DNA from: Lepeophtheirus salmonis
Taxonomy: Eukaryota > Arthropoda > Copepoda > Siphonostomatoida > Caligidae
Assembly (NCBI RefSeq): GCF_016086655.4
Contig: NC_052144.2
Location: forward strand, 32,085,896 to 32,149,895
DNA length: 64,000 nucleotides
Direction: 5' to 3'
Position 1 is the stretch's first letter; every line of letters starts with the position of its first letter. The notes under the pieces were generated by a model that was given only the letters and a program-made list of their open reading frames with translations, had not been told where the DNA came from and ran no database searches. The position numbers and the translations under genes were made by a program. Of this stretch, positions 11,410 to 24,155 are shown piece by piece.

Positions 11410-11699
11410 CATGTATATGTTCTTTACAAGTTGCAATGCTTTTACATGTTACAACTTTTAAATAAATTGTACAAGTTTGTCTTAAAATGCATTATTTAAT
11501 TACATCATTGGTTATTATAGTTAAGAACTGTAATTTCATACTATCATTTCAATTTGATTTTTAAAATCAGTTGATAATATTAGACGTTGACAAAAATATA
11601 AATTTTGCTCTAATAAAATAGAAGATAACTTCCCAACAGATCATTGGTGTACCTCTCAGTTTTTCATGAGCAAACTCAATTGTACCTACTAACTCAATA
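11410..11699. other. Spacer between mariner fragments
   Basis: About 290 bp of AT-rich sequence with no feature that I can support. Confidence 0.5.
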
Positions 11700-11965
11700 C
11701 TTAGTCATTCTCTCCTCTGGATAAAGAAGACATGGTCCCCTACTCACCAGATGCCAATCCTTTAAAGTTCACTTTTTGGGTGCCATGTTGAGTCAAAGGT
11801 CTGAACTGTCCGTCGCCCAAATATCAACAACCTCAATGACACTCAATGACCAGCACTGGGATGCCAAGTCTGAGGACTACATTCCCAATTAGTTCAATTC
11901 CTTCTTTGGCTGCCTGGAAACCATCATTTCCTGCCCAGGGGGGGTTCTACATCGATTATTAGGGT
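11700..11965 (+). pseudogene. C-terminal fragment of a second mariner-like transposase family
   Basis: The reading VPYSPDANPLKFTFWVP, followed after a frameshift by HVESKV, TVRRPNINNLNDT, then CLETIISCPGG, is the end of a mariner-type transposase. It covers the region from the third catalytic residue to the C-terminus. The residue after NPL, normally the catalytic aspartate, is lysine here. The same C-terminal style (RH/RNIAALKA...WNAMTEDYI) occurs at 26130-26220 on the minus strand. Nothing upstream belongs to it. Confidence 0.6.
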
Positions 11966-11989
11966 AGCCAAGACATCATATTAGTTATT

Positions 11990-12949
11990 TTTATTTTATT
12001 GACATACTTTATTACAACTAGTTGCTGAAATACATCTAGATAAAGTTCCAGATTGAAAGTCTAAACTTTTTTTTTTCAACATTCTCTATTTGGTTTATAT
12101 ATTATATAGGACATACATATATATAAATAAACCGGAGCAATTGCGTAAAAAATTATATAAATAAACATTATAGTTTATACTTAATGCTCCGGGGTAGAAT
12201 TTTAACTAGTATTCTAGATATCAATCTTTGAAAAAACAAGTGTAAACATGCAAATTAAAAATTATGATAAATTCATTGATTTGATGAGGCAAAGAAAACC
12301 AAGTCACATTAATTTTTTTTTTTTTTATATAGAGTACTTCCCTCTTTTTTTTTATTTTCTAATTATAAGTTGTATTAAACGCCTGCAAGATATTTTTTAT
12401 TTTTTACAATACTGCATGTAAAATATACTTAATTTATTTCTAGATATGTATTGGTATATGAATCTGAGAACACTATATGTAGTGCACCAAGTGAAGTGTT
12501 TTTAAAATTTTGTCTTTTTTTATCCCCTAGATCATTTTTTAAGTATTTTTCACAGCAATACTCCATATTGCTATGAAAAAACGAATTTGTACTCAATTTA
12601 GTCAAGTTGTAGCAACTCACTGGATACTTAACTTGTATGTCATAGTGACATGATGAAATGCCTAATTTCCTTAATAGAACATCCTTTTAGATTGAATAAA
12701 GCAAGAGTGAATGATATTACAAATACCCCGGAGTGAACCTTTTTTTTAGTATTATTATTAATACAGATATAACCGTGGCAATTTGAACTTTATAGAGTTC
12801 CACAGAATGCTTCGATTACCGTAATTTGCTTTGAAATAGTCGAAAATGACAACATTATCATATGGACCATCCATAGAATATTCAATTGTTGCATTATCCG
12901 CATACCAAGTACAGTTAATCAGTTATTAAAAATAATACCTCTGACTATT
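11990..12949. other. AT-rich spacer with a short inverted repeat
   Basis: ACCGGAGCAATT near 12131 and AATGCTCCGGGGT near 12183 form a short inverted pair. CGGAGCAATTGCG recurs inverted near 61555 inside the hAT-like element, so this may be a fragment of the same repeat. No gene seen. Confidence 0.35.
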
Positions 12950-12989
12950 TTGATTGCAACATGTACAATTTGCTTATACAAGTTACAAA

Positions 12990-13640
12990 ACGGCAGAGGA
13001 TGTGCAATCTCCTCCGCGCACAAATCGATCTCCCACAAGAAAATATTCACTGTGGACGCTTTTGTAAACAAGAGAAATGATTGCTTCTTTGCAGAATCAA
13101 GAGCTCAGGTTGAGGGAACCTTCAGGGCCAAACATCCAGCTCAAGCTATGGGTCTCGGCGTCGTGGCGTCCAACGGTATCAAGATGTCTCACTAATTCTT
13201 CAACATCAACGAGAAAGTCAACAGACGGCTACTATAAGGTATTCTGGTACCATGTCTTGCCATGGTTGAAGAGGACAAAATGCAAAGACAATAATTATCT
13301 GTTTACCCAAGGTGGCGCCCCGGCACACAAATCCAAGTATGTGCAGCACTTATGTAGGGAGTATATGGCTGCCTTCTGATCAGAAGACTTCTGGACTTCG
13401 TCGTCACCCGACTTGATTCCCTTGGACTTTGAGGTTTGGTGCGTCTTGGAGGGCTAAACTAACAAGACTTTACCACCCAAATGTCGATATCCTGAAGGCT
13501 GTTATCACAGAGGAATAAAACAACTAGTCTTCAGACTTCATCAAGGCCAGATGTGCTTCTGTTCGTCCTCGTATTGAAACCATCATTCAGAATGGAGGGG
13601 GATATATTCAATAAAAAGGTTAGAAAATTGCTGAATTACC
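12990..13640 (+). pseudogene. Mariner-like (DD37D spacing) transposase fragment, 5'-truncated
   Basis: Plus-strand coding traces read SHKKIFTVDAFVNKRND, then FRAKHPAQAMGLGVVASNG, then VLPWLKR, YLFTQGGAPAHKSKYVQHLC and SSPDLIPLDFEVW. The C-terminal part, in shifted frames, resembles FIKARCASVRPRIETIIQN. The second catalytic aspartate of the usual QDGAPAH motif is glycine (QGGAPAH). Thirty-seven codons separate it from the third aspartate, matching maT-type elements. A stop lies between them at about 13377. The N-terminal DNA-binding half is absent. Confidence 0.75.
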
Positions 13641-14721
13641 AATTTTGCTAAATAAACATTGCCATAAAAATGGCAAAAAATAAAAATATATATAAGTGAA
13701 AATGGCTTTTAAAATTTTCTAATTTTTGAGTATATAGGGAGATGATCTCAATACAACACTGTAACAAAGAATCAACATAACTATTTACATAGCTTTCTTT
13801 TGTGGTGACAGTCTAAATATGTGCTATGAGGTAATTTATCAATAAAAACTATAAGAAGCATGCTTGTACGTAGCATCACCAGTATGTCTCAGCAATAAAC
13901 GCCTATTTAGTTTCTTGATATATTAATTTTACTTTCTTTCTAAGCTCTTAATCATATCTTATATTAATATAAAAGTCCTTTATATAGATGGGGATAAACA
14001 CTAACGATAAATATTAACACACAATTTATTATAAGGATATGATTGGAACTAAATGGTTCAGTATCTATTTATTTATTTATTTTATTGTGTACTTACAAAC
14101 TCAGCTATATAAAAGTGTTAATTTATGGCTAAAATAAATTAGTTATAATCAAAAAACAATGAATACACAATTTAACAAAGCATAAATAAAAGTAAGATAT
14201 TCTAAGTCGTGCACTTCAATTAGAACAAACTTGGACCTCGTTCAAACCCTGAAAAAATTGACTTTCTGGCTTTTTTGATAGCATAAATGGTAATAGCATA
14301 TTCTTTTTTATAAAAACTTGGCCGTAATGCACAAATACGGGATATGATGAGGTCAACGTTTGCTCCAATCGTAGTTCACAGCCATGTAAAACGTCATAGT
14401 GACGTTGCAGATTGTAAAAATAGCTGAGAGCAATGTCATTCTCAATGACTAGCAATTCAACTGAATTCCCGCCAAAAATATTTAAAAACTGTATCTGATG
14501 ATTTTACTCGTCAAGACAAAACCATTGTAGTGGAGCAAATATTTGTATTAATATAAAGTTTATGCTTCTTATAATTTTCTGTTAGTGAGCATCATTTTTG
14601 AACATGGTTAGAGGTGTGTTACGTGTAACCAGTCATTTTTCCATGAACGTTTTTTCTGCTGGTAATTATGACTCTTAAAGATTTGCCGCATGGTTTATTC
14701 ACTGCTTTTTTATATTTATGA
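13641..14721. other. Intergenic, no gene seen
   Basis: No supported coding region. A 79-codon minus-strand ORF at 14216-14455 has no recognisable motif and I do not call it a gene. Confidence 0.45.
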
Positions 14722-14890
14722 TTCTCTTGAACTCAATGTTCCCGCCACGGTTATTCCTAGAGAAAAAATATATGTACTTTATGTATATGGACTCAACACA
14801 AGATTATTTTGGTTTGATGGAGTAAATGTAATACTACAATGCTTACTAATACTTAATCAGTGCAACTCTTTCTAACCAATTAAAGGAACA
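14722..14890 (+). repeat. Dispersed repeat, copy 1 of 2
   Basis: Shares TTCTCTTGAACTCAATGT and the block ACTTAATCAGTGCAACTC then AAATTAAAGGAACAT-like words with 43000-43115 in the same order. The family is not known to me. Confidence 0.5.
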
Positions 14891-15436
14891 TTGAAAAAAA
14901 AAATGTAAATGGAACTTATTTACAATTAATCTAAGGCTTACATTGAGTGTTAGTAATTTTTTTTTTTCAAAAAGGATATTAATTATAGGTATTAAGTACT
15001 ATTGGTTTTATAAACTTTAAAGTTAACTCCTTTATAAGTTGACTTCATACATTTCAAACGTGCTCTTTGGTCTATTCAATCACAATTTCTAAACATCTCT
15101 AATAGTGTTTAATGAATTAACCATGAAAGTTTATTGCTTAGTCTTGTGAATAGTCGATTTCATCCGAGTAAATTGTAACAATGCATGGAGATATAATGTG
15201 TTTTGTTGTTCTTGTTTTCGAATCCATAAATAATGTTTAGAAACTTCTGAATGTATAAACAATAGATAGGTTTTAATCCATTTCATTCGTTAATCGTCTT
15301 GTTAAATATTTTATATTCCAAGTATTTTCTTATAGTTACTAAATATAACTAATAACTACTTATAGTTATAAATTAAATCTAAATGTATAGTATATCAATT
15401 CAAATAACTCAATTGTTCTTATATAGGCTATAAAAT
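14891..15436. other. Intergenic, no gene seen
   Basis: AT-rich, no coding trace and no repeat I can name. Confidence 0.45.
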
Positions 15437-15454
15437 ATGTTATTAAAATTTTTT

Positions 15455-15531
15455 GTGTTGGAGTCGGATTTGGTAACATTCAAAAAACTGGAGTCAGGTA
15501 TTTTATGTTCCAACTCCGCAGCCCTGCTTGC
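15455..15531 (-). mobile_element. hAT-type terminus (CAGGGCTGCGGAGTTGGA)
   Basis: On the minus strand from 15531 the sequence starts CAGGGCTGCGGAGTTGGAAC. That is the style of widespread hAT ends, with GGAGTC words repeated internally near 15459 and 15490. Only one end is visible. Confidence 0.4.
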
Positions 15532-15639
15532 AGCAACTATTCAAGAAACGAACAAGTATGCAGCAAAATTAGCAACAACGAAAAAGTTTGCAGCAAAATT
15601 AGGCAGAACCGTTGTCATTATATCAATATTTTCGTATAA

Positions 15640-15963
15640 AATCCGGTACCAAAAAATGTATCGGTATTTTGGTACTTTGCGATTAAAAAAATAAAAGGAA
15701 ATGTGGTTATGGGCACTTACAAAGTTGTATGTAAGGTTTTGGTTTGTAATTGGAACAGCCTCAAAAATTTGAAAACTTGTCTTGTTGTTTTTTTATTATT
15801 TAAGAACAAGTTTGTTTGTTAGGGGGATAAATTTAAGTGGTTAATTTTTTTATAATGTTGTGAAACTGCAAGTACTGGTTCCAAAACCAGTAGAGCATAG
15901 TACTCCTCTAATTTCGTCAGTACCTCCATACCACTATAGTACCGGTATACCAAACAACACTAA
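15640..15963. mobile_element. Short hAT-like non-autonomous element
   Basis: The left side (CCGGTACCAAAAAATGTATC) and the minus-strand right side (TAGTGTTGTTTGGTATACCG then GTACTATAG) both carry the GGTACCGGTA-type words of hAT non-autonomous elements. The left boundary is poorly defined and I could not confirm an 8-bp duplication. Confidence 0.4.
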
Positions 15964-18900
15964 AAGTTTGTGAACTAGTGTAAAACGTGACCCCTAAAAT
16001 AAAACGAATTCCATTACATAGAATAGTCCAAATATAATCTAAACTATGTAGACTATTAAAATTTGTGCTATTTTCTAAACTATTTCATCAATTAGAAGGC
16101 TACAAATACTATTATGAGTTCAAAGAATAGAAGAACATAACGTTTAAAAAAATAATACCACCAACATTAGTTTGGGGTCTCAAAAATGCATAATAAATAT
16201 TTTTATTTGAATTTTATTTTTGATCAAAAGTGTTAGGAAATATTTATTAATTTAAAATAGGTATCAAATTAGTAATCATTACTTTTGATCAGGTTGCATA
16301 CATCACAATAACTTAAATAACATTATGCAACACATACCCATGAGATTGAAAAAAGTAAAGAAAAAATGACATATAAGCAAACAAATTAGTTTTATTCACA
16401 AAATCTAGATTAAAATGGAAAAATAACTTTAATAATAATTCCTACAAAAGGCTTCATCACACAACAACACAATTGCTTAAATTTTAATTGGAGGTTTAAA
16501 AAAAATAAAAAATAAGTAAGGGAAAACTTTTTTAGCTTAGATGGATTTCAATGCAGTTTGATAAAATTTGGTACATTATTAATCCTATTTCATTAACAAA
16601 GGCTAGCAATGCGACTTTTGTAGAGAAAATATACATTTTGATTATAAAAAAGAAAAAAAAAGGATTGGTAGTATTTAAACACTAAGTTAGGTCTTTGTTT
16701 TAATAAACAGAAATTTTTCAATTTAAAGGATTTTTTTTTTTTTGATAATGTTAGTGACGATTACATGACAGTCGTGATCTAAAATTTCCATTATTTATTT
16801 TAAAGCTCCGACAATAGGCCTTCCAATCTTTGACATCAAAACTACAGGAAAGGAATCGACAATACTAGAACTACTCATGATTGGCTGTTAAAATATCAGG
16901 AACATTACCATTTTTAGATGTCTGGCTTGTCGTTCGCTTTTACTGAAGAAACACTGTAAAATATGGTTTATTTTTGATTTGCGGATGTCCATCTTTGACA
17001 CGCGCTCAACCCATACTGAATCAAACAATCACAAAAAAGTCCTTTACGTTCTTGTTTACGAAATTTTATTTGAGACTGATCGTACTTATTCAACACAAGA
17101 TTCACATTAATAAAGCCATCTATTGGAAAGATAATGCTTTTTTTATAATTCGACTATTTTAATGACATTTAAATATAATCAGCTTTCGATTAACCTACTA
17201 CTTTCTTCCCTTGTTAAAGCCCAGACCTAATATTATTTTTAACTTTAATCATATTTAAAATCCAAAACAATAATTATCAGGTTTGACTTTTGCAATTGAT
17301 AATTTTTGGGGTTTCTTAATTTTTGGAAGAAAGGTTAAGAGATGGATCAAAATTCAAATGTGGTATGAGAATCTTTATCTTTCAAATAGAATATTATTCA
17401 ATTTAACAGAATATTTAACAATTATTGTCAGATAAATTTGCTGGAACGTAGAGTTCTATTGAAATGGGTGTTCAACCAAAAATCTTCAAATAAATTGTTA
17501 CACAAGTCTAACTCCAACATTTTTCTTTGCTCCACAAATGTAGGATTATGAATACATAAGATTGCTTGGCTAAATTCATGAATGGATGGCATCACGTGCA
17601 ATTTCATTTTCTTGGCTCTCTTAAGCTATTAATCAAATATTTCTTGATTAGTAACCATGGATTTCTTACTAACTAAAATTAAAACAACATATTTTTCAGG
17701 AAGTGTAAGTTAAAAATAGCAATATAAAACACATAATTCTTGAAAAAGACAAAAATGAATGGCTACCGTTGCTTGGCATAGTATATAATACCATATACTA
17801 TAATATGCCTGGAAAATAAAGGTGCTGATAATTGAAAAGCTAATCATTCGCAGTTGCAATATACTACTCTCTGGAAGGCCATTTGTCAAACATGTGGATA
17901 AAATCATGGAAATTGTCAAGTTCAATCAACATCTAAGTACTTCTTCGATTGCCAAGGAGATAAATGTTAATATCTTATTTTTTAATCCATTATAAATTAT
18001 AGAGTTATTTATACAACACCTAATTTTATACTGAATAAATATAAAATTCATTTAATATCTAGAAGTACAAACAAAGTCACAATATTTGGGCCGGTTATGA
18101 TCAATAGGGGAAGTTGGACAAACAATCAAATTTGAAAAATGAGTACCATGGACCCAGTGGTATTTTAAAGGTAATGTTTTAGTTGTTAATGTCAGAAGAT
18201 GCAAATAAATGTAAGAAGGATATACAAGGTTTATATTAAGTTTTAGTGAAGTTTGAACATGTATGTAAGAAAAAGAGAAAAAAAAATAATGTTATTCTAA
18301 CATGTGACGTCCAAACAAATCTCATCAAATATAATTATCTCGTTATTCATGTTTGCAGTCCAAAAATGCAAAACTGTAGAAAAAAAAGTTTTGTATTATT
18401 ATCTAAACCATCATGTAAGAAACAAATTATTCACTCTCAGGTTATTGTCGAGTCTTAATCTCCTCCTTATTTGTAGCCATGTATTAGTTTGATTATCTAA
18501 ATTTGATTTCCTTGATATAAGTTTTTTGATTATTTTTTACACTTTCAGTAGGTTTTAAACTATGTTTGAGTAAGAAAAATAAATGATTCCTCTTAAACGT
18601 GATAATAATTCCTCTAAATTAAATATTAATTTAAAATAAGGATATGAAGAAGTAGCAAATTGTTTTTGACTAAAATTTTGATGCACCCAAATAACTCAAA
18701 GTGGATTTTATATCAATATTTAAAAATATTATACATTTTGTAGCACCAGAGTAAATTACAAGATCTCCAAGTCCGTCATTAATTAAAATTGACTGTATTC
18801 GAAATGTTATGATTTTTTTATTTATAGAACTTCTTGATCATCTTTATTAATCTATTACAAAATAAATATTTCTTTGAAGGAACTTTTTCCAATAAAAGAC

Positions 18901-19445
18901 AGCAGTTTTTTAGGATCTTTTTTTTTTTTAAAGACAAGATATTTATAAATTTGACAAAAAATGATTTAATTAATTTTTTCATTATGAAAATGAGTTTCTA
19001 ATTTCGACAACAAAATTTTGTTTCAGAGTTGTATTTCTATAGAACTGAAGCCATTCCTCACCCCTAGTCACGCCTCCACATAATTGCCGTTACATCAGTT
19101 ATTAATATGCAAGAATTTTGAAAGCTATTGACTTACCAACTCAAACTTACAGGCATGATCGCACTTACGAGAAAATTTACTGTGCATTTCAGTCAGGTTT
19201 CGATTAGCCTACTACGTTCTTCCCTTGTGACCATATATAATCTTTGTACCAAGTAAGATCAAAATCGATCAGTAACTTTTTCCGTAAGCCTGGTTACCAA
19301 CAGACAAACAAACAGAGGAAAAAATATAATATATGTTCTACTTCGTTGACGAAGGTTAAAATAATTTATTATCAACTTCGTTGTCGTAGGTAAAAATATA
19401 ATCACATCAATTTTACATTTAAAGTAGGATCTGAATAAGTATATG
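15964..19445. other. AT-rich region, no gene seen
   Basis: Many short ORFs lack motifs. A 40-bp stretch at about 17183-17218 (TTTCGATTAACCTACTACTT) recurs at 19197-19232 with few changes, so both are traces of one repeat. TTTGATGCACCC near 18677 matches the terminal 12 bases of the family B element and may be an isolated end. Confidence 0.45.
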
Positions 19446-19478
19446 GATTGAGTATATGTGGGCCACATATACTCAATC
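19446..19478. repeat. Near-perfect 33-nt palindrome
   Basis: Sixteen bases (GATTGAGTATATGTGG), one spacer base, then the exact reverse complement. The symmetry extends imperfectly about 15 more bases on each side, with three mismatches (AAGTATATG against CGATATCCTT). It could form a cruciform or hairpin, or be the junction of two inverted element ends. Confidence 0.9.
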
Positions 19479-20329
19479 GATATCCTTATGTATTTTGTGA
19501 AGACAAAAATAAATTTCTATTCTTGTAGAAATTATACTTTTCAACTTCAATCATCAAATATTTCTGCTTAATCCTTTTAAAAGAACCGCAAATTGTACCC
19601 AAAGTAAACAAATTGAGCGTCATGATAAAATAATAAGAAATGGCCAGTTTTTATTAGTATTTGGGCATAGAACATTGTTTTTATGTTGACAGACCATTAT
19701 GAACCTTCTTTTTCCTATAATTAACTATATTGAACATCGTTGGCTTTATCTATTTAGAACGTTTTAAATATATTTTATTATGTTGGAGAAACAATTAATT
19801 CAACTTTTCAATTAAATGTATGTGTATTGTGTATACTTTGTGCATTTATATATATATCAAAAAAGATTTCTCTTCCGGCCACAATAAAAGAAGATTAATT
19901 ACTCCTTTCTAGACTTGAAATGATTTGAAGGAAAGCTTTTGATTTGATTTATGTTCAAAAATTTATAAATTAAAATACTCTATAAAATGTATGTAAAACA
20001 AATTTACATACACACCTATCCGACTCAACCTTCTACTTATTTACATGTTTACAGTAGACATTAAGGATAAGTTTTGAAATTTTTTTATTCAAAGGCAATT
20101 GAACTTAATTGTTGGGAAGAATCGCGTATTTCAATATCCGCGAGTTATTTTTCAGCGTACGAGTTTTGTTGTGGTTGACAGTCTGAAGAGTGTTTTTTAG
20201 CTGTTATCATTCTTATTTCATTTTTGAGGAGAGAACATCTAATTATAAAGTGTAGCCACGTGTATATGTGTGCTCACATAAATGATCAAGAGTACCGCAG
20301 ATGATTTGTTTGGGAGTTGAGGGAAGTCC

Positions 20330-20880
20330 AGAGGAAGCCAATTTGGAAATGGCTTAGTTTTGCGAATTTTTTCAAAAACAAATTTGAAAAATATAACTTG
20401 TATGAAAAAAAATTGAAAAATGACATTTGATGGAAAAAAAGTTCAAAAATCAATAGCTATTCACAAAAAAAATAATTTTTTCGAAAAAAACTTTAAAATC
20501 TTTAGTTAATCTCAAAAATTAATTTTTTTGGAAAACAAAATTGAAAAATTAAGAATTATTCAGAAAAAACGTAATTTCTTTTCTTTTTTAATTAAATTTC
20601 CAATTAAAAATTTTTTGAAAAAAATTCAAATATTAAATTTTTCAGAAAAAAATTTCAAAAGTCCATAGTTATTCACAAACAACTTTTGTAAAAAAAATTT
20701 GGGAAATTTAAGTAAATTTCAAATATTAAATTAAAAAAAAATCAAATATTTAATTTTTTGAAAAAAAAATTCAAATATAAAATTTTCCAGTAAAACTCAA
20801 AAATTTCTTTTTTTAAGGTGGGGGAGGGGGCTACAACCACTCCAGCCCTTCTGCTGCGGACTCCCCTGGAGTTATACCTG
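20330..20880. repeat. A-rich degenerate repeat array, copy 1 of 3
   Basis: Diverged repeats around the phrase TTCAAAAATCCATAGTTATT then CACAAAAAA and TTTTTTGGAAAAAAA. It ends at a GC-rich block (GGGGGCTACAACCACTCCAG). The same array and end block appear at 49000-49260, and the array alone at 43690-44060. Confidence 0.65.
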
Positions 20881-22099
20881 TAAATCCTTTTGAACTCAGA
20901 AAAAGTAGAATAGAGGATAAAAAGGAGACTTACTCCTTCGTATGTACAGGTTTGCTTCATATTTTATTAATTCCCTTCTTCTCATAGTTACGAGCAGGTA
21001 ATTAATGAAACTTCATGAAAGCTAAGCTGTGCTCTTACAAAATATTCAAATAATTGCTTAAGGTTACCTTGTTGTTGTTTTTTTTGTTTTTTAAATACCA
21101 AAAAATCTTAGAATTAACAACCCTTGCTATATGATATATACCCTACAATGGAAGGAATCTTCAGAAATACAGAGTAATGCACTACTGAAACTAGTTTATT
21201 GATGAGTGATGGGTATAGGTGCTACAACAAGAAGAAGACATCCTTAGCCATTCACTTTTTGAAATATGTAGAAATGCAATTAAAAGTTGCATGATTCAAT
21301 TATCATCAATATTTTAACCTCATCTTCATGAAACTACTCCCCTTAGCTATTCATTAATTGGTTAGAGAGATCCTGGTCACAAATGAGAGCATGGAAAAAA
21401 AAAAATTTATAACTATAAGTGGCATAATCATAAAAAAAAGACTGATAATGACATCACAGAAAACAAAAACAACTCGATTGGCTCAGTATTGAAACTATAG
21501 ATACTTGTATATTGAGGTCTATTGACGTTATTTTCTCCCCACTTGAGTCATAGATTATTCTTCTTATATAAACTTTTAACACTTACTGTGCTTTGGGCAT
21601 AATTGGTATTTGGATACATTTTTTGTTGGTAATTCTAAGAAAATAAACACATTCAACGATATTTTTAGTAAGTAATGATTTTTTTTTGTCTAAAATTTTG
21701 TAACAAGTAATTTTTAAGATTAAAATTTGCTATGAAAAAATGTGAGGAAGACCAATCTTTACTAAAATGTGAATTTATATATTATATAATATATATTTTT
21801 ATATATTAAGGCCTTACCTTACCCTTACTCTCTACATAGATTAATATGAGAAAAAAGAAAAATGCCGTCTTTATTTTAGATATCTAGAGTGTCATGGCTC
21901 AGTCATTTGTTTTGTACAAAAAAGACAAAATATTTTAAATTATACGTCAAGAGTAATAAATGTCATATAAATCGCAAAGAAATAAGGATTTGAATATTTA
22001 TTCAGATGAAATAACTTTTTTTGAAGATATACGTGTATCTTTTCATTAAAGTTCCGGGAGCAAGTAATTCTTGGACCAACCCCTAGTACATATATGTAT
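20881..22099. other. Intergenic, no gene seen
   Basis: No supported coding region or structured repeat. Confidence 0.45.
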
Positions 22100-22640
22100 T
22101 CATAAGTTCTGGGACGGTACGCTATGCCCATGGTTTGGTACGAACCGCGGTACACCCTTCACGGTACGCAGATTGGTAAGGTATACAAGCAAAAATATTT
22201 TTTCAAATAGAATTAATGCAGTTTTTCAAGTTTTTTTTGAATATTTTATTCTCTAATAATTTATTTTCTGTATAAATAAATTATTCCTAAATATAACTTC
22301 TCAAAAAAACAAAGGTTGATATAAAATGTAAGCGGTTTATATAATAATATTTTTCATGAATTTATAATTTTTTGTACAAAGAGATGAGCTTGTCTACATT
22401 ATCCAGTAATAAATCAGACCGATTCGGAGTCAAAATATCGCCAGCTGTCGATAAAATTGTTTTTCTTGATACAAATGTACCTTTAGTTGCAAGGTATCGT
22501 GAAGTTAACTTGGAAACATTGTTAAATTGATTTTAATTATTCCTCCACCATACTACAGGTTTTTTGTCAAATGGGATGTATTTTATTATTTTGTAGGTAA
22601 TTTTATTAATTAAAAAATAAATAAAATTTTGTTGGAGCAG
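22100..22640 (+). mobile_element. hAT-like non-autonomous element, uninterrupted paralog of 59092-61730
   Basis: From TAAGTTCTGGGACGGTACGC onward it follows 59091-59470 and then 61345-61450, for about 500 bp with moderate divergence. Shared blocks include GTTGATATAAAATGTA, GATGAGCTTGTCTACATT, AAAATATCGCCA, AAATGTACCT and CAAATGGGATG. It lacks the 1.9-kb insertion found there, so it records the pre-insertion order. The right terminus was not located. Confidence 0.6.
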
Positions 22641-23634
22641 AATATTTAATATGTGATTATATATTATATACGTCCAACACCAGTAGTAAAAATGTACTGC
22701 TGATCCAAATTGCGGGTTAACCTTGTACTTTACTGACCCTAATATTTATATATACTTGTAAATCGAACTATTTTTTCTTTTAATTATGGTTATTTTTACA
22801 TTCTTTAAATCTTCTTTGTGGTTAACAGAATGCTTAAAACTATGTTAATTTCATAATTAGACTTGTAAACTACATTTCAAATAAAATTTATTTGTCTCAG
22901 TTTCATCAGGTACGAATTTTTATCACTCTTGATAGAAGTTCCTTTCTTCCATAAGAAGTATGAATAATTTCACCATTTGTAATTATTTAGAATAATCTGT
23001 CATGATTCTATAACTATATCAATCAAAATATTCGGCTAATTATGGAAATTTAAGGTCAAAGAATCTTGAATCCTATGTTTGAGTATTTTTTGAAAACTAG
23101 CCTTGTTTATTTATTTTCCATTTTTCTATTTATCAATTAGTTTTGTTGTATTTTGTATTTCAAAAAATTGTTCAAAATATGGCAATTAAACTTATTAACA
23201 TATAATGAAGATTTAAGTGTACAATAATATAATTAAAATTGAGTTACGTATTGACTTTAATCAGGGAGGTGAGTCAATAAATATCCTAATGAATAAACCA
23301 AGGTTTAAAATTGTACCTAGCCCACGTAATAACCATGTTTCCAGAAGATTAAAATCTCTGGATTGCGTCTGTATATTGTCATGTTTATGGAAAAATACAT
23401 ATGAGTTTACTTTTATATTTGATTTTGATTAGAAATTGGTGTTAAAATGAAACTATTTTTTAGTTCTAATTTTCGGATGGAATAGCACATTTTTTGCACT
23501 GTGGGGAAAATTGAATTTTCGACCAGACCTTTCTACTCCAAAAATTGTTATTTGTTATACATATATGCCGTTTAATTAAATTTACTATAATTTTCTTTTT
23601 GTATTTATACTTTCGATGATAAATTTGATGGTGC
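22641..23634. other. Intergenic, no gene seen
   Basis: AT-rich, without a supported feature. Confidence 0.45.
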
Positions 23635-24155
23635 TAGTTAATTTTGCCTTAAACTATGTTTAACTCAAAAGTTTTGTTTTTAACCATTTGCCTTAGAACA
23701 GTTTTCTTTAAAGCCATGTTGCCTTATAGATATTTTGTCTAAATACAAAAAATAAATAAAAATCATACGTCTTTTTTTGTTTTTTTGCTCAAAATAGATA
23801 TTCCTTTGGAAGTTTTTAATCAAAATATGTAATTAAATATTAACATTAAATAGTTGTTTTGTGTCGCAAAAACTATGGAATCATACCCCCAAATCTAATA
23901 ACTAATTATAACGAAAGACTAAATATATAATAAAATTACTTTAATAAGAAAAATAAATAAACACAACAAAGATGCGAATAGAAGAATTGCTAATCACTTC
24001 TCCTTTAGCAATTATCATTAGACATGATGGATTATTCATACTCGAAAAGATAAACAATAAAAACGTATTCCCATCATTTATATATGTATTTAGCCAAAAT
24101 ATCCTTGATACAAAATTGGCTTTAAGGCAAAATGTCCTAAGGCAAAACTACTAAG
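23635..24155. mobile_element. MITE-like element with about 120-bp inverted repeats
   Basis: The left end (GCTAGTTAATTTTGCCTTAA) and the minus-strand right end (GCTTAGTAGTTTTGCCTTAG) correspond. Both then share TTTGCCTTAG, TTTAAAGCCA, GATATTTTG and CTAAATACA in order. The centre has no coding sequence. Superfamily not determined. Confidence 0.55.

Noticed and set aside
14216..14455. 79-codon minus-strand ORF
   Set aside because: Composition looks less random than average, but I recognise no family and found no paralog in the window.
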